This document shows positions 11,973 through 24,263 of a stretch of DNA of 64,000 nucleotides, one piece after another. Where the stretch lies: the NCBI GenBank assembly GCA_916610825.1, contig OU744448.1:33999993-34063992 (forward strand). The letters run 5' to 3'. Every line of letters begins with the position of its first letter. Position 1 is the first letter of the stretch. The stretch is from Haliclystus octoradiatus. Lineage: Eukaryota > Cnidaria > Staurozoa > Stauromedusae > Haliclystidae. The position numbers were made by a program, and so were the translations under genes. The notes below the pieces were generated by a model. It worked only from the letters and a program-made list of their open reading frames with translations. It ran no database searches and was not told the DNA's origin.

Positions 11973-13993
11973 ATGAATTTAACCTTACTTTTCCTGTTTC
12001 TCTTTGGAGTCGCTCTTGCCCTTGGTATGTATATTTATGCAAACGGAAATATCATTCAAAAGTAATATTTCTGTTCTACTGTTTGAAAATAATAATCGAA
12101 AAACTGATTCTATGCGTTTAATAATACGAAAAAACGTACTTCTTTGTTGGGAACAGCATCCCGGTGGATATAATTTGCCTTGCTAAACAATGGGACATTC
12201 CCAACTTTCATAATTAACAATTGAGTCGTCTAATCTATAAGTAATATTGAATTTCTTTAATTTGGGATTAGGTTCCTTCCGTGATGAAGATGAACGAGAT
12301 TACGGTAAGATTCAATTCGCGCATTATTTTCCAATAACAGTATAGACTGGTCCTAAAGAATGAAAGTTTGGAAGTTGAAATGCATTTTTGAATTTATTTT
12401 CTAATGACTCAAAATATCATATTAGACTCTCAATTGTCAAGGTCATATTTCTGAGATTATTACCATGATAGATATCAAAATTAGTATAAGCCATGAGAGT
12501 ATTAAATATTTATTTCTTGAAATTTTGGACTGCCTTCCAATTGCCTTTGTGTATTAGTCTAGAGGGGCATTGAGCGTCAATTTACTAAATTATTTTTTGA
12601 ATTCAAATAAAATGGAGCATGCATTTCAACATTCCATTTTTCTTTGACAAGTCTAATATACAGGTTTGCCATTAAACAATATTTTAACAGTCTTTCTCGA
12701 TAATGAAACGAAGAATCCTTTAAGTATCTTGCTAGACACCGGAAATTCCCAAACGAATATATAATAGTGAGTTCCTGACTGTTTTCATTTAAAGTCACAT
12801 TGTGGGTACTTATAAATTTTGGGCTCCTCTCAACAAGGGAATGGCACATCATGAAGATTATCGGCATCACTGCTGGAAACAGCAAAATCTACGGCAGAAA
12901 CCAAAATACAAGTAATACAATTATCGGCATATCCATTTGCATACCGCCTAATTAGAAGTACTCCAGTTTTCTCAAATATACCAAGTTTACTTTGATGCAA
13001 ATAAGAGCAGTGTACGTGAATGTCACAAATAATCACAAAGGCTTGACTGGATCTAGTATATTTGTAAATTTCGAGCTAATGTGTATTTTTCTTATGCATT
13101 TCCTCAGATGAAAATGAGGAGAATGAAGATGAGGAATTAGCTGTGCAAGGTACTTGACTATTTCGTAAATGTTAAGTTAGATCATACATCATGACATTTG
13201 CAATAATGTATACTTCCTTTGAATCTTATTTAAATCTCCTGTTTTTTTGAAAGTTAACTTTCTGCTGATCACTATAGTAATCCTTTCCCTGACTGTGGTC
13301 TTACTATAACGTTAAAGCTTTTATTTATTAAGGAAGAAGCAACAATCAATCATTAGTTTTTGAATGTAATGTATGTTGAAAGTACATTGGTAGATTAATT
13401 TGAAAAAATAAGATTCACTGAAAAAAAAACAAGCAACAGAATTGCTAGAAATACGCCACATGCCAGAAATTTAATCGTTTGAAGCCTATTCGTTTACTTA
13501 CAATGATTGATCATGATGAATGCATAAATTTCATTCAGTTGGATGTGAATGCTGGTTAGATACGAATAGTATCTCCAACGCAAAGCTGTTAGGTATGAAC
13601 CACTGGGAATATTTGGGTTATTTATTCAGCTATTTCAGTCAGGTTGAATGTGCTCATATTAACATACATCATCATGTGCAATGATATGAGACGTAGGATG
13701 ATAATTATCATACGAGATTATCTGAAAATAAAGTGACATTAGACTAACGATGGACATTAGACTTTGAGTTACAGGATAGTATATTGATATTTTAGAAAAT
13801 ATTCCAATCACCATGTCTTTTTTGCTGATGTCGGACCTTGTTATGTGAAAGTACTGTGATTACATTGGTATTTATTCCCATTCATTGTTTCTTGTTATTA
13901 GATTTAGAGATAGAAGATCCAAAACCATGGACTGGTCGTCGTCGTAGCACCCCTCGCCGCCGTCGTATTGAACGTCGCCGCCATAACTGGTAA
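11973..13993 (+). CDS. Arg-rich peptide gene 1 (secreted, charge-split precursor)
   Basis: Four coding exons: 11973-12024, 12272-12304, 13108-13149, 13902-13993, with GT..AG introns all in phase 1. They encode 72 aa. Residues 1-16 are a hydrophobic signal peptide; about 19-47 are strongly acidic (blocks such as RDEDERDY and ENEENEDEE); from the DPKPW motif on, the tail is basic with 10 Arg in three runs and ends HNW. The start is fixed because ATG follows the acceptor directly. A 5' UTR exon (end about 11552) precedes it, but its donor reads GC rather than GT (GAGGCATGT). AATAAA lies at 14066. The acidic half probably neutralises the cationic half until cleavage; role as an antimicrobial peptide is inferred from charge layout and resemblance to arminins. 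No homologue search was possible. Confidence 0.8.
13236..13440 (+). promoter_or_regulatory. Conserved block in intron 3 of gene 1
   Basis: About 205 bp nearly identical in intron 3 of genes 1, 2 (22896-23105) and 3 (28450-28660), including the 14-bp palindrome GAAAGTTAACTTTC, CTGATCACTAT, GACTGTGGTCTTAC and a long A-rich segment. Genes 1 and 2 differ at only about three positions over 200 bp. It may be an intronic enhancer, or reflect gene conversion; the sequence does not decide. Confidence 0.5.
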
Positions 13994-14065
13994 ATGAATC
14001 AGCAGCAATCTGTAGCTGTTGCGGCTATCAATTCTAATAATTTTGCATTAACAGTTTTGTTCGTA

Positions 14066-14071
14066 AATAAA
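14066..14071 (+). terminator. Poly(A) signal of peptide gene 1
   Basis: AATAAA 73 bp after the stop codon, followed by the TTTTTCATCGTCAGCAATTG block that also follows the signal of gene 2. Confidence 0.7.
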
Positions 14072-14225
14072 TTTTTCATCGTCAGCAATTGATCATGTGC
14101 TGTTGTTCGTATTAGCTCTATCGTATAAATGTAGTACCGTTGTTTTCTTTTGATTCGTATGACTCTAATTTGAATATCTAGTCAGTATTAAATAGAAATT
14201 TTTAATTGTGGATATTGTAGCATTA

Positions 14226-14734
14226 TGCCCTGGCTAAATGACTTTTTTATTTCACCAACAGTCATCGGATAATATCCGATGGATTTTTGCGTTTTTTCGC
14301 CAACATCTTGAGGGTGTCCAAATGACTTTTTATTTTCGCCAACATTCATCGGATTTTATTGAGTTCATTTTCGCCAACAGCGGTTGGTATTTTGAGGCCT
14401 GGAAGCTGGTCAATCGAGCCCACCAACCCTGAGACAAGCTACTTCATTGTTGACCAATCAGAGGAAAGTTCATATTTTCAACAAAATTCAACAATGTTGG
14501 CGAAATAAAAAGTCATTTGGCCACTTCGCCAACATCCGTAGAGAACAATAGAACTCAACAAAATCCGATGAATGTTTGACAAATTTTTGAATCTATTCAA
14601 AATCCAAATTCAACATCAGCCAATAAAATCTGAAAAGGTGAGGGTGGCCAAATGACTTTTTATTTCGCCAACATTCATCGGATTTTGTTGAATTCATGAA
14701 TGTTGGCGAAATAAAAAGTCATCTGGCCGGGGCT
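14226..14734. mobile_element. PIF/Harbinger-type MITE (509 bp)
   Basis: Ends are inverted: TGCCCTGGCTAAATGACTTT on the left and the complement of AGCCCCGGCCAGATGACTTT on the right. It is flanked by TTA (14223-14225 and 14735-14737). Internal inverted copies of CGCCAACATTCATCGGATTT allow extensive folding. A 97-bp relative with TAA flanks sits at 30026-30122. Three-base TWA target duplications and these ends fit PIF/Harbinger. There is no transposase inside. Confidence 0.75.
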
Positions 14735-14879
14735 TTACTTGCATTTGATTTCTACCATCCCATTTCAACTTTTAGCTCACTCCAATGCTGATGTCAAAAA
14801 AAGTATGTAAGGAATTTGCACTGCTCACACTAGTAGAGATTTTCAGAACACAAAAATACTCTATCTATTTACAAATATA

Positions 14880-15905
14880 CAAATGCCACTAAATATGCCT
14901 GAAGTGACTTGGGCTTCAGCAACCCAAAGGACTGAATTGTGTGCCGTGCATGCGATTTACCCGTGAAGCCAACTTATTGATATGTCATTATTGATAAGTA
15001 AATTTAAGCAGGAAAATCGTATTTTCTCTCGATTTCGATATCAAAGTTTGAAGAAAATAATATCAAGATTTATTTGTTAGAACAATTACTTATTATTAAA
15101 ACGCTCCAGGTAGGGCACCAAAGGGAGATCTTGCTAAAATTGTTGACAATTTGTTGTGCATGCACAAATGGAGTGGGACGGTATAAATATTTTGTTATTT
15201 GTTAAGTAATTGTACCCTTTACGCATACATACATAAGATAAGTTTAGAGTTGTGATACTCATGCGCAGCCTCAACATCTCTTCGATGATATAATACTTCA
15301 ACATCATAATTTACAATATTAAGAGCCTTCCGTGTAAGTTATCACAACAGTCAGTTATTTATAATGGCTTGCTAACCTAGATACATAATGAGTGTAACAT
15401 AATGAGGAACATAAATTACATATCTCTTTTGATATATCTGTAAGACTAAAAATTTTTCTCGCTCGATCCCACACTTGATGTACTTTATATTTTATGGTTT
15501 GATAGTATCTTTCATTTAACTATTCACTATTTATTATTTGTTTGGGTATTTTTTTGATTAGCAGATTTGCTTATATCATAATGGAGTTCATAGCCTAGAG
15601 TAATAAAAACCTTAAAAGTCTGACTTGAATAATTAGAGTAAGCCTGTCGAGGCTCGCTACTTCAAGATTGGATTTTTCATAAATATTCATGCTATTAAGA
15701 GTAAGTTACTTGCAAGCAATGCAACATTATATAATCTTGTATACGCTCGGGTAGCATGTAGACAATGCCACAAAGAAGAACGCATTACATAAAATCAACT
15801 ATATGTGGTATCTATAATTCAGCGTGATTCGAGATTAAAATACGATCAAATAGGATATGACTTCATCAAAGGCGCTAGAGGTAAGGCTCCGTAAAGGCAT
15901 TTTAT
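14880..15905 (+). repeat. Duplicated intergenic block, copy 1
   Basis: The intergenic sequence after gene 1 is collinear with that after gene 2 (24420-25300). Landmarks are CATGCGATTTACCCG-GAAGCCAACTT (14948; 24450), AGCATGTAGACAATGCCACA with AAGAAGAACGCATTA (15750; 25150), and AATACGATCAAATAG. A weaker third copy is at 19560-19745. The peptide genes were thus duplicated with their flanks. No coding exon seen. Confidence 0.7.
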
Positions 15906-16878
15906 ACATTTAATTGATTCCTTCAATAATAAATGTTTGTTCTGAAAATCTTAAACTGAAATATTCTATTAATTCGAGAATTATTCTAAGGTTCCTCTTT
16001 ACATTGACTGATCTATAAGTCCCGCTTTGATATACCGCACTTTGACGAGCGGTAAGCGGGACTTATTCCCTTCGTACAGCGTTGTGCAGGATTCTGCACA
16101 ACGGCATTCTGTTTGATAGTATTGTTCTGACAAATCACCACGCATTTGATGTACGGGGAAAGACGGGGTCCAACATTTCGTAATTTAATGAAAGATGCAA
16201 CATGCAAGCCAAAATAAATGAATTAAATCTATATGGAAACTTATGGCTATTAAATTCAATCGATTAACTGATGCTTGTCAAAAGTTACAAACATATTTCA
16301 ACATCATCATTCAGAATACAGATGGCGAAATTATCTGTAAATGTTTTTACCCTCCAGGATTGTTTAATATTGTATCGTTGTGAATGCTTTGGGCTACCAT
16401 CGAAAAAGAACATAGCAACCTTCAAGTGAAATGTTTATCATTTCCACAATGAATCATATTTCAGCCTGTATCTCGATCTCCGGCGAGCGTTAAAAAGTTT
16501 GCAGTAAACAGGAGCGTTCGCTAAATGAATGACTCACCCGAATCAGTAAGTTAGAATAATAAAATCAGTTTTCCAGTTTAATTAGCTCCAATACCTTGAA
16601 ATATATATGCAACAAGTGACTCAAGCCACCATTTCTGTCAAACATTTTAGCAGATTTTAAAATCTCAGGCTCTTATATATTTTACGATTTGTTCGCTGTT
16701 GACTGTTGACACCCTGGAATACTCAGATAAAACAACGTCTTTGACGAGATTTTGTTGGCAGTTTCTTTGTTTTCTAAAACAATAGAATTGCCAAAGGACA
16801 CAAGTCTCACTTACCAACATATCAAAATCGTCAAAGTAAAAGTGAGACTTCGGCAAGTCAACTCTTTACACTAATCAG

Positions 16879-17101
16879 TAATTTTTTTTTTTTGGATTTA
16901 TCATTTTTCCACGAACCGTGTAAGCTTACAGCTTTTTTACACCGGGGAGATTGGTTAATTTATTAGTATTTTGAAGCTTGTTTGTGTTTAATAGCCGGAT
17001 GCCCTTCCTGATGCCAACCTATAGTGCTCCGGACAGGGATTGAACCCGGGACCCTGCTGGCAGTGGTCCAAAACCCTAGCCACCACACCAAGGCCGCAAA
17101 C
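16879..17101 (-). mobile_element. tRNA-derived SINE, copy 1
   Basis: On the minus strand it starts with a tRNA-like head: an A-box-like GTGTGGTGGCTAGGG and a B box GGGTTCAATCCC. A GGAAGGGCATCCGGC block follows, and then an A-rich tail (T-run at 16882-16893). The same structure recurs at 27585-27808 (minus) and, more degraded, 34120-34320 (plus). Confidence 0.8.
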
Positions 17102-17104
17102 GAC

Positions 17105-17648
17105 AAACATTTTCAATTCAAAATTATGTAAAAGGCATCCATTATTTCAGGTTTTATTCAAGCTCTTCAGGGAGTAAAGAATGCAGAGTTTTAGTATAGT
17201 CACTGTTATGCCGTAATAACAGCAATCATTTCAGGTTTTCGTGTAAATTTATATAAAACTTGTGAATCTGCGAATCACAAAGTAGACGATGAATGATTAT
17301 CCAAGCGCACGTAGTTTCTTTTCAACATAAAATGATTGTTTAAATAAGTACAAGTTTTTTATACATGTGATTGATTTGTATTTATTGCAATATAATGATA
17401 ATTTATGGAATTATTCTATATTTACATTATTTAAGCAGTTTGTAACTTGGCATGGGTGATGGACGTTCACACCCTTGTTCACTATAAACTCCTGACGCAA
17501 AACGTATAAAGGACTAAGCGTTTCTAACTTCTTCCTTTCGTCACCAAAATGAAAAAACAAAGTCTCATTTCTAATCAGATAAAAGGATCATGAACCAGCT
17601 CAAATTTATTGTTATTCTTATATTCTTATGTATCAAAAATACCAAAAG
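17105..17648 (+). pseudogene. Relic promoter of a lost peptide gene
   Basis: Contains the intergenic block seen upstream of genes 2 and 3 (GGTTTTATT, AGTCACTGTTATGCC) and then a well preserved promoter module: GTAACTTGGCATGGGTGA, ACGTTCACACCCTTGTTCAC, TATAAAGG at 17505-17512, CTAACTTCTTCC, and ATCATGAACCAGCTCAAATT. Similarity breaks off at about 17648. No signal-peptide exon follows before gene 2's own promoter at 20.9 kb, so this copy lost its body. Confidence 0.65.
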
Positions 17649-17649
17649 C

Positions 17650-18700
17650 ACTTCACATGTCTAATAGTCTTCACAGTGCACGGATGGCGTCAGTGGAGGT
17701 GCAAATCAGCCTCAAATACCGAACAAAATAATTGCCGAACAAAATGATTTCTCATAAGAAGTCTGCCAGCCTTCCTAACAATCTCACTATACTAATAATC
17801 CATTATAAAGTCAATTCAATTGTTCCAATTTATGCTGTGTTTCTAGCATGGTGATGTTTTTGTGAAGAAGGCGGGGAAACGCCGTTTCCCACTACTTTCT
17901 CCTGGAGAACGGCGTTCCCTCACTTTTTCAATTGAAGTACTAATTGCAAAGAACACTCACACACACACACTGGTATTCCTGATATATGTAGTGAAAAAAA
18001 TAGTATTAGTACAGCTATCTTATATATTTTTTACGAGATGGTGAATAACCAATTGAATTTTTTGTATCGCCTGATTTTTGTATGCATTTGATAATGTAAT
18101 TTGTAAATTGTGTAATTGTGTAAATAATATGTAAATGGAAGTTTACTTATCAACACAACAACAACAACATGTTGAAGATTAGATACTAAATTTGATATTT
18201 TTAAATTTTATCTCTCCACACACAAAATAACCATCCTTGATTCCACTACCACAATCTCCTTGGGAAATATTTACACAGAATGGAATAACCTAATTTAGTT
18301 AATTCAAGACGTTCTTCAAATATCTATCTATATTGTTTTAAAAATGTAGCGCTATCGTATATGTATATAAATCAGAAAAATGCTTTTGACATTGATATAA
18401 AAAAAAGAGATTTTGGTCTGCGTGCGGACTAAATCAAGTCGTGAATACTTGACGATGATGTTGGCGATTTTGTCAAATTTGCATGCACGAAACATATACT
18501 TGTGGGGAGCTACAAGCTGTTTAGCTGGTTTGGGGCAGAGACTATTATTGATGTGAAGATTTTCAATTTGACGAAGACGTGACAGATTAGGCTATCACGG
18601 CTGGTTCTCGATAGTTCTTCGCTTCGTGTAAAATACATTTCGAATTGAATTCGGATGAATTACAGACTTTAACTATTAAACACTCCACAATTGATCGTTT
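17650..18700. other. No gene recognised
   Basis: AT-rich spacer with a short CA microsatellite (17955-17970) and a CAA run near 18160. A short open frame (17862-18044) carries two copies of a CGGCGTTTCCC-like motif but has no splice or promoter support. Confidence 0.4.
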
Positions 18701-18719
18701 ATAATTGAATGTTCCTAAA

Positions 18720-18925
18720 TCAAAATTTCATTCTGCAAATTACTAATCTTTTTCACTCCGATCCGCAAAATACCAATTTCTCATATTCCGTTACGCAAAA
18801 TACTAATTACTTATATTCTGTTCCGCTAAATACTAACTTCTCACATTCCGTTCGGCAAAATACTAATTCTTATATTCCGTTACGCAAGTTACCAATTCCA
18901 TTCCGTTATGCAAAGTACCATAATC
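18720..18925. repeat. Degenerate 30-bp minisatellite
   Basis: About six imperfect units of the form GCAAAATACTAATT, TCTTATATTCCGTT follow each other. Because the unit length is a multiple of three, one frame stays open and gives a repeating TNFSYSV-type peptide; I read this as a by-product of the repeat, not a gene. Confidence 0.7.
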
Positions 18926-19559
18926 CTAAAACGCATTATCTTAACTTATAATTATGAAGATTTTCCAATGGTTGTGCGCGCATATCTCTCCGACTTCTGA
19001 ATTAAAATTTCATAAGTAGTACCATTCGAAGCGCTGTGTTCTAAACTGGGTTCTTCCATCCCTTCATGTTTGATTTTGGTTTTCTTCTCTTCGTGTCGAA
19101 ACAAAAAGTATCTTTCCATTTTGCAGCTCCAGATTGCTCCGCAATTGTTTGTCGATGCTTTCACCTCGCATCATTGAATTACCATTACGTCTAACTATAA
19201 TTGTACATGAGGGATCTCCCCATCTCGCTATTGCTCGAGTAGGATCTCCCCATCAATCAATTAATGACAGCTCAGTCAAATAGCACGTGCGAGTGAACTC
19301 ACTCGACTTTATTCTTAGCTATCGCCGGTATCGCTAGTGTTGCTGCCTCTTTTAATTGATTGGCGCGAAATCAAATATTTTTTCAGTAAAATGATTTCTT
19401 GAGAATATTTTAATCAAAAACTTTCATTTTATCTGACACATTTGTTTAAATCAAATATATACAATGAAAGTTCTCTATTCATATATGAACATATCATATA
19501 TCATATATCATATCAATATGTCCAAACATGCACTTCGTTGCATTTCTGAAGATCTTTAC

Positions 19560-19745
19560 CAAATCCACAATGACAGCAAAGGTATTTATTACTCGGCCCA
19601 AATTATCCCAGCAACGCGGGTCAATCATTGCTATTTTCAAATAAAAACATGTGGTATTTCCTTCAGGGTGAATCAGAATTTAAAATATGATCAAATAACA
19701 TATGATTTCCTTTAAAGAGGCAAAGACCAAGCTTGGAAAAGGCAA
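19560..19745 (+). repeat. Duplicated intergenic block, degraded third copy
   Basis: Shares TATGATCAAATA, CATATGATTTC and a following G/A-rich segment with 15840-15890 and 25245-25300. No gene recognised from here to the promoter at 20.9 kb apart from a short repeat of the block preceding each peptide promoter (20610-20880). Confidence 0.5.
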
Positions 19746-20904
19746 TAACTTAAAAATAAATAAAAAATAATTCAATGAAATATCGGAATATCCACGTCAA
19801 ATTATGGCTGAGTATTTCAAATTTCCTTAATATTCCTTACAAATCATGTGATTGGTAAAAACAGAAAAAAATTCATCATGCGCTGCTATTGTTCTTCAAG
19901 ATTTACAAGTACATGGAATGTGTAAACACAGCTTAAAGCAGACTATAGAAGGCTTAGATAGTTGCGGTCAAATTCTTCTTGTTTAATAAGCATATAAATC
20001 GAGCAAGAATATAGTCAACACTATCAAAATATTGTCATGATACGGTAAAAATTTTTGGAATCTATATTTACGGTCAAACTCTTCTTACCAAAAAGCATAT
20101 AAATCTTGCATGAAGATAATTTAACATTATCAAATTTTTTGGAAGCTAAATTTATAAAAATCTTTCCAAAATCAACTGAAATGAGGTCTTGAACGTCGTA
20201 ACAGTAAATCGGATAATAGCAAGCGTTTGTATGGAAAGAATTGCGTGCTTGTGGCTTGCCTCCAGCTGTGCTTGACATTTGGATCAAGTAACCGCGCTTG
20301 GTGAATTGAAAGCTCCTTTCCCACTCCTTGGAAATTCACTACAATAGAGAAAAAACCACTTTGAACTTGAATGAATCTAGAAATACGGGGGTGAAGACAT
20401 TTATTTTCCGTTTTTTAAACAAAGTTTTCACGAAATCTTATTTAATTTTACAGTTTTCAATCATAGTATAATTAAAAGTAGAATTTTCAATCATAGATGG
20501 GACATTTCTATGTTGAATCTACATTAAGGAACGTCTAATTTTGAAAGGTTCCTTCAGTAAAATTCTTGTTTGGAACTCTTTAGAAGCTATAATAACACTA
20601 ATCATCACGAAAGGATAGGCAACTCGAGGGTATTTAAGGCCAAGATTTTCAATTTAAAATTTTGGAAACGACAACGATTTATTCAGGTTTTATATATGGT
20701 TTTTGCTCTTTATAGGAATTACAGAATGCGGTGTTCTAGAATGGTCACTGTATTAAGATAGCTAGATGAGTTCTAGCATCTAGCATGGTCACTGTTATGA
20801 CAAAGTAACATCCCTAATTCCTGGCTTTCTTGTGAATTAATTTAAAAACCTTGAATCATATCTTATACGAGATAATGATAATCAAAGCGCATGTAGCTTA
20901 GCAA

Positions 20905-21227
20905 CTTTATCATGACACCCCTGTTCATAATAAACACCTTATGCGGAACGTATAAAGATTAAGTATTTCTAAATTCTTCCTCTAATTAAAAAACGAAAAA
21001 CAAAGTCTCTATCATAACCAGATAAAAGGATCATGAGCCAGCTCAAATTTATTGTCTTTCATAACATTTTTTGTTGTTTTGTGGCAAAATTTTTAGAAAA
21101 TATTATAAAGGGAAAAACAATAAGTTGTTATTCTTAAGATTAAAATGCTGCATATAAATGTGTTATTTAGATGTGTGAAAAGCATTGCCGAGTTAGTATC
21201 TGACGAAGATTCAAATCAAAATCAAAG
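20905..21227 (+). promoter_or_regulatory. Peptide gene 2 promoter and 5' UTR exon
   Basis: CACCCCTGTTCATAATAAAC is followed by TATAAAG (20951-20957), TTCTTCCTCT and ATCATGAGCCAGCTCAAATT; a second TATAAAGGG lies near 21106. The 5' UTR exon ends GACGAAGATTCAAATC...CAAAG at 21227 with donor GTAAAT. The next acceptor is directly at the ATG (21640), so the first intron lies wholly in the 5' UTR. Confidence 0.65.
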
Positions 21228-21639
21228 GTAAATGAATTTATTTGTGATATCTATGAGAAAACACCAGCCTGTATTTTATTTGACTTTCTGATGATAGGTT
21301 ACAGTCACTGTTGTTGACAAATTAATTTGGAACCTAATTAAATTGAACAATTTTCGATAGATTTAAAATTCACATTTTATTAGAAATTCTTTAATATTGC
21401 ACTCTACTACTTGTGAGGCAATTATATTAGCATCATTTTCAGGGAGATTCAGGAAGGAATTCTGACTTAGTGAATTGTGATGATCATTTGTTCAAGAAAC
21501 CTGTGTTAGATATACTTTTTTATTGTGAACTGTGTGTGATTTAATGACGCTATGTTCTTTACAACATGTGTGTTTTCACCACTGTTACATTTTATGTGGT
21601 TTTTGAAATATTTATTCTATATTCAATTATATTTTTCAG

Positions 21640-24173
21640 ATGAAGTTAACCTTACTTTTTCTGTTTCTCTTTGGAGTCGCTCTTGCCCTTGGTATGTATA
21701 TTTATTCAAACGGAAAAATCATTCAAAAGTAATATTGCTGTTCTACTGTTTGAAAATAATAATCGAAAAACTGATTCTATGCGTTTAATAATACGAAAAC
21801 ACATACTTCTTTGTTGGGAACAGCATCCCGGTGGTTATAATTTGTCTTGCTAAACAAATGGGACATTCCCACCTTTCATAATTAACAATTGAGTCGTCTA
21901 ATCTATAAGTAATATTGAATTTCTTTATTTGGGATTAGGTTCCTTCCGTGATGAAGATGAATGAGATTACGGTAAGATTCAATTCGCGCATTATTTTCCA
22001 ATAACAGTATAGACTGGTCCTAAAAAATGAAAGTTTGAAAGTTGAATTGCATTTCGAATTTAATTATTTTTTCTAATGGCTCAAAATATCATATTAGACA
22101 CTTTCAATTATCACGGTAATATTTCTGAGATTGTTACCTTTAAAGATGTCAAAAGTTATTATAAGCCATATATAAGAGTATTAAATATTTATTTCTTGAA
22201 ATTTTGGACTGCCTTCCAATTGCCTTTGTGTATTAGTCTAGAGGGGCATTGAGCGTCAATTTCCCAAATTATTATTTTAACTCAACTAAAATGGAGCATG
22301 CATTTCAACATTCCACTTTTCTTTGACAAGTCTAATATACAGGTTTGCCATTTTAAGCAATATTTTAATAATCTTTGTCAATAATGAAACAAATAATCTT
22401 TCAAGCATCTTGATAGAAACCCCAAACACCCAAACGAATATACAATACTGAGTTCCTGACTGTTTGCCTTTGCAGTCCCATTTGAGTAATTATCCACGTT
22501 CGCTCATCTCAACACGGGGATTGGACCATCATGAAGATTTCTGGCATCACGGCTGGAAACAGCAAATTCTACAGCAGAAACCAAAACACACGTAATACTA
22601 TTATAGGCATATCCACTTCTACACTGCCTAATTAGAAGTACTCCAGTTTGTTTAAATATACCGAGTTTACTTTGATACAAATAAGAGCTGTGTGCGTGAA
22701 TGTCACAAATAATCACAAAGGCTTGACCGGATATAGTACCTTTGTATTTTTCTTATGAATTTCCTCAGATGAAATTGATGACAATGAAGATGAGGAAGTA
22801 ACTGCGCAAGGTACTTAACTATTTCGTAAATGTTAAGTTAGATCATACATTATGACATTGGTAACAATTTATGCTTCCTTTAAATCTTATGTACATCCCT
22901 GTTTTTTTGAAAGTTAACTTTCTGCTGATCACTATAGTAATCCTTTCCCTGACGGTGGTCTTACTAAAACGTTAAAGCTTTTATTTATTAAGGAAGAAGC
23001 AACAATCAATCATTAGTTTTTGAATGTAATGTATGTTGAAAGTACATTGGTAGATTAATTTGAAAAAATAAGATTCACTGAAAAAAAAACAAGCAACAGA
23101 ATTGCTAGAAATACTCCACATGTCTGAAATCGTTTGAAGCCTATTCGTTTACTTACAATCATTGATCATGATGTATCCATAAATTTCAGTCAATTGAATG
23201 CTGATTGAATACGAGTAGTATCTCCAACGCAAAGCTGTTAGGTATCAAATGCTGGGAATATTTGAGTTATTTATTCGGCTATTCCAGTCAGGTTGGATCT
23301 GCTCATATTAACATAAATCATCATGTGCAATTATGTGAGATGTCACAATGATACTAATTATTATACGAGATTATCTGAAAATAAAGTGACATTAGACTAA
23401 CGATGGACATTAGACTTTGAGTTACAGGATAATATATTGATATTTTAGAAAATATTCCAATCACCATATCTTTTTGGTGATGTCGGACCTTGTTATGTGA
23501 AAGTACTGTGATTACATTGGTATTTATTCCCATTCATTGTTTCTTGTTATTAGATGAAAATAGAGAAGATTCAAAGCCATTATTCATTGGTCATCGTCTT
23601 TTCGGCCGTCGCCGCCGTACACATGGTAAATGAATCAGCAGACTTTAATCCATATGTAGCGGCTGTGGCGTCTATCGTTTGAAGCCTATTCGTTTACTTA
23701 CAATCATTGATCATGATGTATCCATAAATTTCAGTCAATTGAATGCTGATTGAATACGAGTAGTATCTCCAACGCAAAGCTGTTAGGTATCAAATGCTGG
23801 GAATATTTGAATTATTTATTCGGCTATTCCAGTCAGGTTGAAACTGCTCATATTAACATAAATCATCATGTGCAATTATGTGAGATGTCACGATGATACT
23901 AATTATCATACGAGATTATCTGAAAAGAAAGTGACATTAGACTAACGATGGACATTAGACTTTGAGTTACAGGATAGTATATTGATATTTTAGAAAATAT
24001 TCCAATCACCATATCTTTTTTGCTGATGTCGGACCTTGTTATGTGAAAGTACTGTGATTACATTGGTATTTATTCCCATTCATTGTTTCTTGTTATTAGA
24101 TGAAAATAGAGAAGATCCAAAGCCATTGTTCGTTGGTCGTCGTCGTTTCGGCAGTCGCCGCCGTGCATGGTAA
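21640..24173 (+). CDS. Arg-rich peptide gene 2 with duplicated last exon
   Basis: Exons 21640-21691, 21939-21971 and 22769-22810 encode the signal peptide (MKLTLLFLFLFGVALAL), a GSFRDEDE-type acidic block and a second acidic block (DDNEDEE). There are two alternative last exons 545 bp apart, both phase 1: 4a (23554-23633; SKPLFIGHRLF, RRRR, ending HGK, TGA stop) and 4b (24100-24173; DPKPLFVGRRRFG, RRR, ending AW, TAA stop). Products are 68 or 66 aa. The HGK end could be a C-terminal amidation signal, while 4b ends in Trp. AATAAA occurs only after 4b (24258). 4a also contains ATG-GTAAAT, a possible donor that would join 4b in frame. Function as a cationic defence peptide is inferred. Confidence 0.8.
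22896..23120 (+). promoter_or_regulatory. Conserved block in intron 3 of gene 2
   Basis: Copy of the intron-3 block at 13236-13440, including GAAAGTTAACTTTC and the following A-rich segment. It is more similar to gene 1 than the adjoining cationic coding exons are. Confidence 0.5.
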
Positions 24174-24220
24174 ATGAATCAGCAGACTTTAATCCATATG
24201 TAGCGGCTGTGGCGTCTATC
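23131..24220 (+). repeat. 545-bp tandem duplication spanning the last exon of gene 2
   Basis: CGTTTGAAGCCTATTCG starts at 23131 and again at 23676. The two units, each with the end of intron 3 plus one cationic exon, are collinear and nearly identical in the intron part. They differ in the coding exon and in a small length change just before the stop, which shifts the end from AW-stop to HGK-stop. Confidence 0.85.
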
Positions 24221-24257
24221 AATTCTAATTATCTTGTATTAGCAATTTTGTTCTTAA

Positions 24258-24263
24258 AATAAA
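24258..24263 (+). terminator. Poly(A) signal of peptide gene 2
   Basis: AATAAA followed by TTTTTCATCGTCAGCAATTG, the same 3' context as gene 1. Confidence 0.7.

Noticed and set aside
16879-17101. tRNA gene (A and B boxes)
   Set aside because: The tRNA-like head continues into a repeated body and an A-rich tail, and is present in three copies; it is a SINE.
18709-18951. 80-aa repetitive protein
   Set aside because: Open only because a 30-bp minisatellite unit is a multiple of three; no splice sites, signal or promoter.
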